Source: Candidatus Marinamargulisbacteria bacterium SCGC AAA071-K20 (GTDB lineage Bacteria; Margulisbacteria; Marinamargulisbacteria; GCA-2716485; AAA071-K20). Taken from it: a stretch of DNA of 5,129 bases. Positions 1-5,129 of the stretch are shown here, piece after piece (position 1 is the stretch's first letter; each line of letters starts with the position of its first letter). Below the pieces are notes generated by a model. That model ran no database searches and was not told the origin of the DNA. It saw only the letters and a list, made by a program, of their open reading frames with translations. A program made the translations under genes and the position numbers. The DNA is taken from NCBI GenBank assembly GCA_003265975.1, contig QFBU01000086.1, positions 1 to 5,129 on the forward strand, given 5' to 3'.

Positions 1-141
1 AATAGCCATTATACCTCGAATTTGAAGCATTTTAAAAGAAAAGAATTCAGATAAAAATTCTAAGACGTCGTCTTTACTAAAACCAAATTTTTCAGGGTCG
101 ATTGCAATGATAACTTGAAAATACCCTACAACTTGTTTTGA
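1..141 (-). pseudogene. YggS/PLP-homeostasis protein fragment (N-terminal part missing)
   Basis: The minus strand is open from the left edge to an in-frame stop at 142-144. The 47 residues align without gaps to the middle of the YggS/YBL036C family of PLP-binding proteins. QVIIAIDPEKFGF matches the family pattern QVNxSxExxKxGF, and IRGIMAI matches the usual LRGLMxI that follows about 20 residues later. The family protein is about 230 residues long and should have some 110 more residues upstream, including the K of the PLP site and the HxIGxLQxNK motif. None of this appears in any minus frame between 142 and 460. No ATG, GTG or TTG starts this reading frame upstream of the homology. The normally conserved Asn of QVN is Ile here. 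I read it as a 5'-truncated, decaying remnant whose C-terminal part would lie left of the window. The identification comes from pattern memory, not a search, and the fragment is short. Confidence 0.5.
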
Positions 142-166
142 CTAAACCAACAAATAACGATCTTAT
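138..166 (+). promoter_or_regulatory. Candidate sigma-70-type promoter of the operon
   Basis: TTGACT (138-143) matches the -35 consensus at five of six bases. After a 17-base spacer, TCTTAT (161-166) matches the -10 consensus TATAAT at four of six. Transcription would begin near 173, leaving a leader of about 20 bases before the start codon at 194. The -35 box overlaps the stop codon that ends the minus-strand YggS-like remnant. The surrounding DNA is AT-rich, so chance matches are easy. I saw no TGATCC/CGTA-type ECF (RpoE-ChrR) promoter here. Confidence 0.35.
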
Positions 167-171
167 TGTTA
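155..171. promoter_or_regulatory. Inverted repeat over the predicted -10 box, possible operator
   Basis: TAACGAT (155-161) and ATTGTTA (165-171) are arms of a dyad separated by CTT. Six of the seven pairs are Watson-Crick and one is G-T. The dyad covers the candidate -10 element, where a repressor or MerR-type activator could bind. It is short and AT-rich, so it may be coincidental. Confidence 0.25.
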
Positions 172-177
172 ATTTTC

Positions 178-185
178 AAAAGGAG
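178..185 (+). promoter_or_regulatory. Strong ribosome binding site of the first operon gene
   Basis: AAAAGGAG ends eight bases before the ATG at 194, which is near-ideal Shine-Dalgarno spacing. It supports both the start at 194 and the reality of this small gene. Confidence 0.75.
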
Positions 186-193
186 TTTTCGAA

Positions 194-496
194 ATGAGGA
201 ACGTATTTTTATGTTTACTCTTAATACTTGTTCTTTCTTGCTTTTGGGCGTCTAATGAAATAGCGCTCTGGTCAGAATGGACAACATTAAAAACGTCGCC
301 TTGGTTCTTAGTCACCTTACTGGACTTATATATTGGACTCACCGTTTTTGGTTTATTTACCTTCTTCATTAGGAGGAGCTTATCGCATAGTTTATTATGG
401 GGGTGCTTATTTTTTTCGCTAGGAAATATAGGGACATTGTTATGGACTATCCTCAATTGGAGACATATTAATGAAAGACTTAAATATACGGCATAA
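194..496 (+). CDS. Small three-helix membrane protein, DUF1475-like
   Basis: This 100-residue protein is mostly hydrophobic, with likely membrane helices at about residues 3-20, 38-59 and 66-88. It resembles the short bacterial DUF1475-type proteins of unknown function. WAS (18-20) is followed by PWF (36-38), then a TLxDxYxG pattern (41-48) and a late LGNI (76-79). These motifs sit just before and within the second and third helices. The basic pair after helix 2 (R60-R61) suggests an orientation under the positive-inside rule. The start is set by a good AAAAGGAG site eight bases upstream. The gene's last 26 bases overlap the following dehydrogenase gene in another frame, so the two are probably co-translated. 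It is the first gene of the operon and presumably serves the same membrane process. No catalytic residues are evident and no function can be assigned. The family name is recalled from motif pattern and was not searched. Confidence 0.8.
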   Translation: MRNVFLCLLLILVLSCFWASNEIALWSEWTTLKTSPWFLVTLLDLYIGLTVFGLFTFFIRRSLSHSLLWGCLFFSLGNIGTLLWTILNWRHINERLKYTA

Positions 497-1223
497 AGTC
501 GTTTGGATTACTGGAGCATCTAAGGGAATAGGCCATGCACTTGCTTTGCTCTACCAAGAAAAGAAATGGGTTGTTTGTTGTACAAGTCGGTCTATTCAAA
601 ATTCAGATTTTCTCGACCCTAAATTCATACACCTATATCCTGGAGATGTATCTATAAAAATGGATGTAAACAAAATAATGAAGCAGATATTAAATGACCA
701 TAAGCATATTGACCATATTATATTTAATGCAGGAACCCATTTATCTGATAGTATCTACACATTCAATTCAAAAGACGTGAAAACACTATTTGATACAAAT
801 GTTATGAGTATCGTTTATGGCTTTGAATTTATCTTAAAGCACCTCAAAGATTGTCCAACAACTGTTGGTGTTATGAGTAGCGTAGTGTCTTATACTGGTC
901 TTCCTAAAGCATCTGCCTATGGTGCTACTAAGGCAGCAATTCGGAACCTGACTCAATCACTTCAAGTAGAGCTAAGCTCTTTCCCACTCCACTTATCTAT
1001 TATTTGTCCGGGCTTTGTAAAAACGCCTTTAACTGATAAAAATAATTTTAAGATGCCTTTTATTATTTCTTCTAAAAAGGCGGCGCTCATCATTTACAAA
1101 GGAATGGTTTCAAAAAAACTAGAAATACATTTTCCACTACGGATGAGCCTTTTACTAAAGTTTATAGCCAGCTTACCACAACAGATTATGCTTAAGCTGT
1201 TATCTTTGAGTATTAAATCATGA
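471..1223 (+). CDS. Classical short-chain dehydrogenase/reductase (SDR)
   Basis: The 250-residue length is typical of classical SDRs, which are NAD(P)-dependent oxidoreductases of alcohols and ketones. The Rossmann glycine motif TGASKGIG is at residues 14-21 and NAG at 86-88. The catalytic tetrad is complete: Asn110, Ser137, Tyr150 and Lys154 (YGATK). PGFVKT is at 180-185. Arg40, after the second beta strand, would favour NADP(H), by inference. The C-terminal stretch of about 30 residues (from around 221) is hydrophobic with scattered basic residues. It resembles the membrane-associating tail of SDRs found in lipid-related gene clusters, so the enzyme may act on a lipid at the inner face of the membrane. 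GGAG at 459-462, eight bases before the ATG, fixes the start inside the end of the previous gene. The stop overlaps the next start in ATGA. The SDR assignment is firm; the substrate is unknown. Confidence 0.93.
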   Translation: MKDLNIRHKVVWITGASKGIGHALALLYQEKKWVVCCTSRSIQNSDFLDPKFIHLYPGDVSIKMDVNKIMKQILNDHKHIDHIIFNAGTHLSDSIYTFNSKDVKTLFDTNVMSIVYGFEFILKHLKDCPTTVGVMSSVVSYTGLPKASAYGATKAAIRNLTQSLQVELSSFPLHLSIICPGFVKTPLTDKNNFKMPFIISSKKAALIIYKGMVSKKLEIHFPLRMSLLLKFIASLPQQIMLKLLSLSIKS

Positions 1224-2275
1224 GGCTTTTATTAAATGCTGTGGGTTATTATTTAACTTGGTTTATGCTCGTTTACTTTTCTAATTCAAGTGACCTATGG
1301 ATAGCATATACCTTCTCTAGTATGTATATTTTTATGCATTTTCTACTTTCAAAACATAGGAAAAGAGATGCTGTACTTCTAATGTCACTAGTGAGCTTAG
1401 GTATTTTAGTTGATGGTCTTTTAACCTATTTCAATATTCTTCATTTTAAGTCTTCTATCGAGGTAGTAGGTTTGCCAGTGTGGTTAATTGTCATTTGGGC
1501 ACTCTTTTCTCTACTTCCCAATTATTCATTAAAATGGCTGCACTCTTTTCCAAAAGCATCTATTCTCTTTGGTATGATTGGTGGCCCACTGTCTTATTAC
1601 TCAGCGGCTAAGTTAGGCGCTGTTACCTTTCCAAATATTACCCTATCTCTTATAGTCCTTTCTGTTATTTGGGGGGGACTTCTGCCTTTTATTCTTTATA
1701 AACAGAGGTTTATATTCTCAATAGTTTCGCCTTCTTTAAACTCTCCATTTTCTACTTTTTTGATAGCCACTTTATTTATTTTATTCACGTCACCATCTCA
1801 GGCCAGTCCGCCATTAACAGTCCCTACTTTTAATATCTCTGGGTATGAAGGGGAATGGTTTGAACTTGCACGCTTTGATAATAAGTTTCAAGAAGACTGC
1901 CAAAAAAATGCAAAAGCTAATTATAGACTTTTAGAGAATGGATATATAGAAGTGATTAATTCTTGTGTAGAAAAGAATGGGACTCTTAAAGTGGTAAAAG
2001 GACTTGCCCGAAAACAAAACTCTGAATCGCCCTCTAAATACGAAGCTAGTTTCTTCACGGTTTTGGGTTGGAGACCGGTTTGGGGTGATTACTGGATCTT
2101 AGATATTGATAAAGATTATACCGTTGCGGTTGTTGGTGACAGGAACCGAAAGTTTGCTTGGATTATTTCACGAAATATTGAAATTACGGCTACACAAAAA
2201 AAGAGGGCTATTAGCATACTCAACAAAAATGGTTATGATACGCAAAGGTTATTTTTTTCTAAACAGGATTACTAA
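1220..2275 (+). CDS. DUF2878 membrane domain fused to a periplasmic lipocalin (Blc-like)
   Basis: The 351-residue protein has two parts. Residues 1 to about 163 look like DUF2878, a polytopic membrane family of unknown function, with about six helices (near 4-20, 24-43, 51-73, 83-101, 113-133, 139-160). The sixth ends in the basic KQR (161-163). A seventh hydrophobic segment (about 178-190) ends in SPSQA followed by SPP, like a signal peptide with a signal-peptidase-I site near 195. Residues from about 203 form a complete bacterial lipocalin. GEWFELARF (211-219) is the GxW signature, DKDYTVAVVG (297-306) the second conserved region, and GDRNRKFAWIISR (306-318) the third, with the usual C-terminal helix. 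Cys227 and Cys249 could form a disulfide. There is no lipobox cysteine, unlike E. coli Blc. No Met codon lies between residue 119 and the end, so the lipocalin has no canonical start of its own. The start overlaps the SDR stop (ATGA) with only a weak site upstream. Ligand unknown; probably a lipid or other hydrophobic molecule. Confidence 0.88.
   Translation: MRLLLNAVGYYLTWFMLVYFSNSSDLWIAYTFSSMYIFMHFLLSKHRKRDAVLLMSLVSLGILVDGLLTYFNILHFKSSIEVVGLPVWLIVIWALFSLLPNYSLKWLHSFPKASILFGMIGGPLSYYSAAKLGAVTFPNITLSLIVLSVIWGGLLPFILYKQRFIFSIVSPSLNSPFSTFLIATLFILFTSPSQASPPLTVPTFNISGYEGEWFELARFDNKFQEDCQKNAKANYRLLENGYIEVINSCVEKNGTLKVVKGLARKQNSESPSKYEASFFTVLGWRPVWGDYWILDIDKDYTVAVVGDRNRKFAWIISRNIEITATQKKRAISILNKNGYDTQRLFFSKQDY
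1671..1677 (+). repeat. Seven-G homopolymer inside the DUF2878 part
   Basis: Seven consecutive G residues encode part of Trp151-Gly152-Gly153 in the last DUF2878 helix. One base gained gives a stop ten codons after Trp151, and one base lost also brings an early stop. Either change would abolish the lipocalin half. This may be a slippage-prone site or merely glycine codons. Confidence 0.6.
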
Positions 2276-2282
2276 GATTAAC

Positions 2283-2289
2283 AAGGGAG
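2283..2289 (+). promoter_or_regulatory. Ribosome binding site of the TIGR01777-SRPBCC gene
   Basis: AAGGGAG ends 11 bases before the ATG at 2301. It lies in the only gap of the operon (2276-2300). This gene has its own strong site instead of an overlapping stop/start, so it can be translated independently of the lipocalin gene. Confidence 0.6.
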
Positions 2290-2300
2290 ATTTCTAGAAA

Positions 2301-3710
2301 ATGAACATTTTAATAACAGGAGGAAGCGGTTTTATTGGTGAGTCTATCGTACTGGCACTTTTAAGATTAGGACACCACTTAGTCTTACTTTCTAGAAATC
2401 CAAAAAGATTAGAAAATAAATATGGTAAGGCGGTTCGCTGTTATTGTTGGGATGCCTTGACTGGCCTGCCCCCCCAAATAGCATTCGAAGGCGTGGATGC
2501 TGTTATTAATTTAATGGGAGAAGGCGTCGCAGATAAAAGATGGACAAAACGTCAAAAACAAAAAATATATGAGTCACGGGTTATAGGAACCCAAAATCTA
2601 GTAGAAGGGATAAATCATTATGGTGACTCCGTTTCCACAGTTGTATCAACTTCTGCTATTGGATTTTATAATCATAAGCAAACAGATGAAATTACTGAAA
2701 CATCGCCTCCTTCTAAGACGTTTTTAAGCCAAGTGTGTAGGGACTGGGAAGTGGCTCTTAACAATTTAAAATCAAAAAATTCTATTCGTACGGTTATCGT
2801 TCGCATTGGCGTAGTTTTAGGCGATGGCGGTGCTTTAACTAAACTAATAACTCCTTTTTTATATGGCTTTGGTGGACAAATTGGTACAGGCAGACAGTGG
2901 TTGAACTGGATTCACTTGTCTGACTTAACTCAATTATTTGTAATGGCTGTTGAAAATAAATCGTACAGTGGAATATATAACGGGGTTTCTCCAGAAAATG
3001 TGCGCAATACATTATTTACTAAAACCTTAGCTAAAGTTCTTAATCGAACAAGCTTTTTTCGAGTGCCGGCATTTGTACTAAAAATATTAATAGGGGAAAT
3101 GTCCGATGAGATTCTTTATGGGCAACGTGTTCATCCAAGAAAATTAGAAGAGGCTGGCTTTTTGTTTCAGTTTAAAAACCTTGAATCTGCGTTAGAAAAT
3201 GCATTAAACATTAAATTTATTTTGCATCTAAATAAGAAAATCCGCACGCATCGACTACATAGTCTGCAATACAGTCAAACCCCTTCTGGGCAAGTATTTG
3301 AATTTTTTTCTAACGCTCAGAATTTAGAAAAAATAACGCCTCCCTTTCTTAAGTTCAAAGTAGACTCTCAATCTACAAACCCCCTTAAAAAAGGGAGTAT
3401 TATTAGCTATACACTTCGCCTTAGGGGCTTTCCCATAAAATGGCAGTCTTTAATTTGTGATTGGGCCCCCAATACTTCTTTTGTAGATACACAAGTTAAG
3501 GGGCCTTATAAACTGTGGCATCATACTCATCGATTTTTGTGTTATAAAGGTGGAACTTTCATAGAGGACGACGTGTATTATGCGCTTCCCAATATTTTTA
3601 TAATTAGTGACATAGCCTCTATCTTTGTCAAAAAAGATATTGTTAAGATTTTTAAATTCAGAAAACAGGCTATTCAACAACACTTTGAAAAGGCAGGTAT
3701 AAAACAATGA
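2301..3710 (+). CDS. TIGR01777-family epimerase-like oxidoreductase fused to SRPBCC domain
   Basis: The 469-residue protein has two domains. Residues 1 to about 305 are an extended-SDR protein of the TIGR01777/YfcH group. Evidence is GGSGFIG (7-13), INLMGEGV with RW (69-81), SRVIGT (92-97), STSAIGFY (116-123), DWE (148-150), RIGVVLG (168-174), GTGRQWLNWIH (195-205) and HPRKLEEAGF (278-287). Members usually end near residue 300, so the rest is an added domain. Tyr123 fits the active-site Tyr position, but the usual Lys of YxxxK is not placed as in classical SDRs (YNHKQ, 123-127). Residues from about 318 look like an SRPBCC (START/Bet v1-like) domain, a helix-grip fold with a hydrophobic cavity. 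It opens with a strand, then the VFEFFSNAQNLEKITPP region (about 335-351), and ends in a long C-terminal helix. The fusion suggests that the helix-grip domain presents a lipid-like ligand to the Rossmann domain. The stop overlaps the next start (ATGA). Substrate unknown. Confidence 0.9.
   Translation: MNILITGGSGFIGESIVLALLRLGHHLVLLSRNPKRLENKYGKAVRCYCWDALTGLPPQIAFEGVDAVINLMGEGVADKRWTKRQKQKIYESRVIGTQNLVEGINHYGDSVSTVVSTSAIGFYNHKQTDEITETSPPSKTFLSQVCRDWEVALNNLKSKNSIRTVIVRIGVVLGDGGALTKLITPFLYGFGGQIGTGRQWLNWIHLSDLTQLFVMAVENKSYSGIYNGVSPENVRNTLFTKTLAKVLNRTSFFRVPAFVLKILIGEMSDEILYGQRVHPRKLEEAGFLFQFKNLESALENALNIKFILHLNKKIRTHRLHSLQYSQTPSGQVFEFFSNAQNLEKITPPFLKFKVDSQSTNPLKKGSIISYTLRLRGFPIKWQSLICDWAPNTSFVDTQVKGPYKLWHHTHRFLCYKGGTFIEDDVYYALPNIFIISDIASIFVKKDIVKIFKFRKQAIQQHFEKAGIKQ
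2469..2475 (+). repeat. Seven-C homopolymer inside the TIGR01777 domain
   Basis: Seven C residues encode Pro57-Pro58 and the first base of Gln59. The frame is intact across it. Such runs are uncommon in this AT-rich DNA and are the kind of site where slippage or sequencing error would break the gene. Confidence 0.55.
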
Positions 3711-5129
3711 CTTCACCTAAGTCTGAAATGATTCTTATTACAGGTAGTACGGGTTATGTGGGTAGTCGGCTCATTCAAGCGTTGGCAAATAGTAAGTATT
3801 CACTGGTTTGCACGGCAAGAAACCCCGACTACATTAAGAATATATTACCTAAGAATGCCATTTCAAAACGTGTTGATTTCACAGAAGTTGACACGTTAGC
3901 GGATGCGTTTAAAGACTGCCATACTGCATTTTATTTGATGCATTCCTTGGGTGATAAAAAAGGATTTGAAGAAAAAGAAGCACTCATTGCGCGTCATTTT
4001 ATTAATGCGGCAAAACAATCAGGTGTTCAACGTATCATTTACCTCGGCGGGCTTTTTGACGAAGACACACTTAAGCACTCACCTCATATGAGGTCCAGAA
4101 AGAACGTAGGAGATATTTTACGAAGCACCCCCATTCCTGTAATAGAACTTAGGGCTTCCGTTATTCTAGGGGCCGGGAGCACTTCGTTTGAATTAATACG
4201 ATCTTTAGTAGAACGGCTACCCATAATGGTTACACCTAGATGGGTTTCAGTTAAAGCCCAACCTATTTATATTGACGACGTTATCTCTTACTTATTACAG
4301 TCTATTAAACTACCCCTATCTTCTTCTGAAATAATTGAAATAGGAGGAGCCGATGTTGTGAGCTATCAAACTATTATGCAAGGTTATGCACAAATTCGTG
4401 GATTGAAACGACTGATGATCCCTGTTCCTTTTTTAACACCTTATATCTCTAGCCTCTGGCTTGGTCTCATCACGCCTGTTTATGCAAGAGTAGGTCGAAA
4501 ACTCATCGATAGCATAACAAGTGAGTCTATCATCACGAAAAAAAAGGGCGGCAAAAAGTTTGATATCCATCCTCTTGGATACTATAAATCAATATCTAAA
4601 TGTTTAAAAAGTGAAGACTCTAATATTAAACTAATGTCCTGGTCGTACGCCCTGTCTACGAGTATAAAAACACCTCAACAAATGGGTCTAAGATATAGAA
4701 ATCGACTTATTGATATTCACAAAATAGACTGTCCAAAATCGCTCAAAAACCCATTCAAAGCTGTGGAGGAAATTGGAGGTAAAAATGGATGGTATTACTT
4801 AAATTTTTTATGGAGATTAAGAGGCTTTATTGATTTGTTAGTTGGTGGAATAGGTCTTCGACGTGGAAGAAGACATCCACAAGATCTTGCAGTAGGTGAC
4901 ACTCTTGATTGGTGGCGAGTTGAACGATGCCAACCAGGGCAACATTTACGCCTCAAAGCAGAAATGAAATTACCCGGTAGAGCATGGCTAGACTTTGAAT
5001 TAATAACAGAAAACAATAAAAAAGTAATACAACAAACTGTGATTTTTGATCCACTTGGTTTAAGCGGACTTATTTATTGGTATAGCCTCAAACCCATTCA
5101 TTGGATTTTATTTAGAGGTATGCTTAACA
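3707..5129 (+). CDS. NAD(P)-binding oxidoreductase with C-terminal DUF2867 (partial at 3' end)
   Basis: The frame is open from the ATG at 3707 to the window edge (474 complete codons). Residues 1 to about 280 form an atypical or extended SDR domain. Motifs are TGSTGYVG (12-19), YLMHSLG (76-82), RIIYLGGL (109-116), HMRSRKNVGDIL (127-138), LRASVILGAGSTSFE (148-162) and QPIYIDDV (185-192). Residues from about 350 form DUF2867, with GGKNGWYY (357-364), LWRLRGFID (368-376), GLRRGRRHP (383-391), DWWRVE (401-406) and AEMKLPGRAWL (418-428). The family is usually about 480-490 residues, so probably only the last few residues are outside the window. DUF2867 has no established activity that I know of; the N-terminal domain is expected to bind NAD(P)H. 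The start overlaps the previous stop (ATGA), with AGGT eight bases upstream, so translation is probably coupled. An A AAA AAG heptamer in phase lies at 4540-4546 between the two domains. Confidence 0.9.
   Translation, partial: MTSPKSEMILITGSTGYVGSRLIQALANSKYSLVCTARNPDYIKNILPKNAISKRVDFTEVDTLADAFKDCHTAFYLMHSLGDKKGFEEKEALIARHFINAAKQSGVQRIIYLGGLFDEDTLKHSPHMRSRKNVGDILRSTPIPVIELRASVILGAGSTSFELIRSLVERLPIMVTPRWVSVKAQPIYIDDVISYLLQSIKLPLSSSEIIEIGGADVVSYQTIMQGYAQIRGLKRLMIPVPFLTPYISSLWLGLITPVYARVGRKLIDSITSESIITKKKGGKKFDIHPLGYYKSISKCLKSEDSNIKLMSWSYALSTSIKTPQQMGLRYRNRLIDIHKIDCPKSLKNPFKAVEEIGGKNGWYYLNFLWRLRGFIDLLVGGIGLRRGRRHPQDLAVGDTLDWWRVERCQPGQHLRLKAEMKLPGRAWLDFELITENNKKVIQQTVIFDPLGLSGLIYWYSLKPIHWILFRGMLN
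4540..4546 (+). promoter_or_regulatory. In-phase A AAA AAG slippery heptamer, possible -1 frameshift site
   Basis: Eight A residues and a G (4538-4546) encode Lys278-279-280. The heptamer sits in the phase used by E. coli dnaX. A -1 slip would add Gly-Arg-Gln-Lys-Val and stop at TGA 4561-4563, giving a product of about 285 residues that holds the Rossmann domain alone. A 6-bp hairpin (4564-4569 with 4576-4581) lies 17 bases downstream, farther than is usual for a stimulator. I see no Shine-Dalgarno-like stimulator upstream. Function is therefore speculative. Confidence 0.2.

Noticed and set aside
230..253. VLSC at residues 13-16 of the first protein as a lipoprotein signal
   Set aside because: Leu at -2 fits the lipobox poorly, and two further membrane helices make a lipoprotein unlikely.
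169..456. Minus-strand 95-codon frame opposite the first gene
   Set aside because: It is antisense to a better-supported gene with a strong ribosome binding site. Its composition is low-complexity, rich in Lys, Ser and Asn, with no recognisable motif. It does not supply the missing YggS N-terminus.
2106..2297. 63-codon plus-strand frame overlapping the end of the lipocalin gene
   Set aside because: Most of it is an out-of-frame shadow of the conserved third lipocalin region, and no ribosome binding site precedes it.
3382..3395. CCCTT-AAAA-AAGGG hairpin, possible terminator
   Set aside because: The stem is only five pairs, no T-run follows, and it lies in the middle of an intact coding region.
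3450..3716. Minus-strand 88-codon frame opposite the SRPBCC domain
   Set aside because: It is an antisense shadow of a conserved domain and has no recognisable protein family.
4774..4802. GGAGGT followed by ATG at 4785, looking like an internal translation start
   Set aside because: The ATG is out of frame with the gene and its frame stops after five codons. The purine-rich bases encode the conserved GGKNGW region.
4795..5016. Minus-strand 73-codon frame opposite DUF2867
   Set aside because: It is an antisense shadow of the highly conserved Arg/Gly-rich DUF2867 core.

Overview
The window is AT-rich, densely coding DNA from a Gram-negative bacterium. Gammaproteobacteria fit best, because the protein families are typical of that group and the lipocalin is of the bacterial Blc type. 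The genus cannot be fixed from the sequence. All intact genes lie on the + strand and form one tight, probably translationally coupled operon.

Layout: positions 1-141 hold a minus-strand remnant resembling the middle of a YggS/PLP-homeostasis protein. It lacks its N-terminal half and runs off the left edge. Positions 120-193 hold the likely operon promoter, an overlapping dyad and a good ribosome binding site. The genes follow: a 100-residue three-helix membrane protein (DUF1475-like, 194-496); a classical short-chain dehydrogenase/reductase (471-1223); a DUF2878 membrane domain fused in frame to a lipocalin (1220-2275); a TIGR01777-type epimerase-like Rossmann domain fused to an SRPBCC lipid-binding-type domain (2301-3710); and a NAD(P)-binding/DUF2867 oxidoreductase (from 3707, open at the right edge but apparently nearly complete). 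Neighbouring genes overlap by 26, 4 and 4 bases, and the only gap is 25 bases.

Functionally, the operon combines three different Rossmann-fold enzymes with two barrel or helix-grip folds that usually hold hydrophobic ligands (lipocalin, SRPBCC) and with polytopic membrane proteins. From memory of gammaproteobacterial and alphaproteobacterial genomes, similar families (SDR, DUF2878, lipocalin, TIGR01777, SRPBCC, often with photolyase, CFA-synthase-like and DUF1365 genes) cluster in loci linked to photo-oxidative or membrane-lipid stress. The most economical inference is an envelope-lipid modification or repair pathway. No gene here proves the substrate, and no ECF-sigma/ChrR regulator or photolyase lies inside the window.

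The most interesting points are the DUF2878-lipocalin fusion, whose predicted topology would put the lipocalin in the periplasm, and the joint fusion-rich lipid-handling operon. Secondary leads are an in-phase A AAA AAG slippery heptamer at the domain boundary of the last gene and the decayed yggS-like fragment at the left junction. No RNA genes, insertion sequences, CRISPR arrays or convincing terminators were seen.
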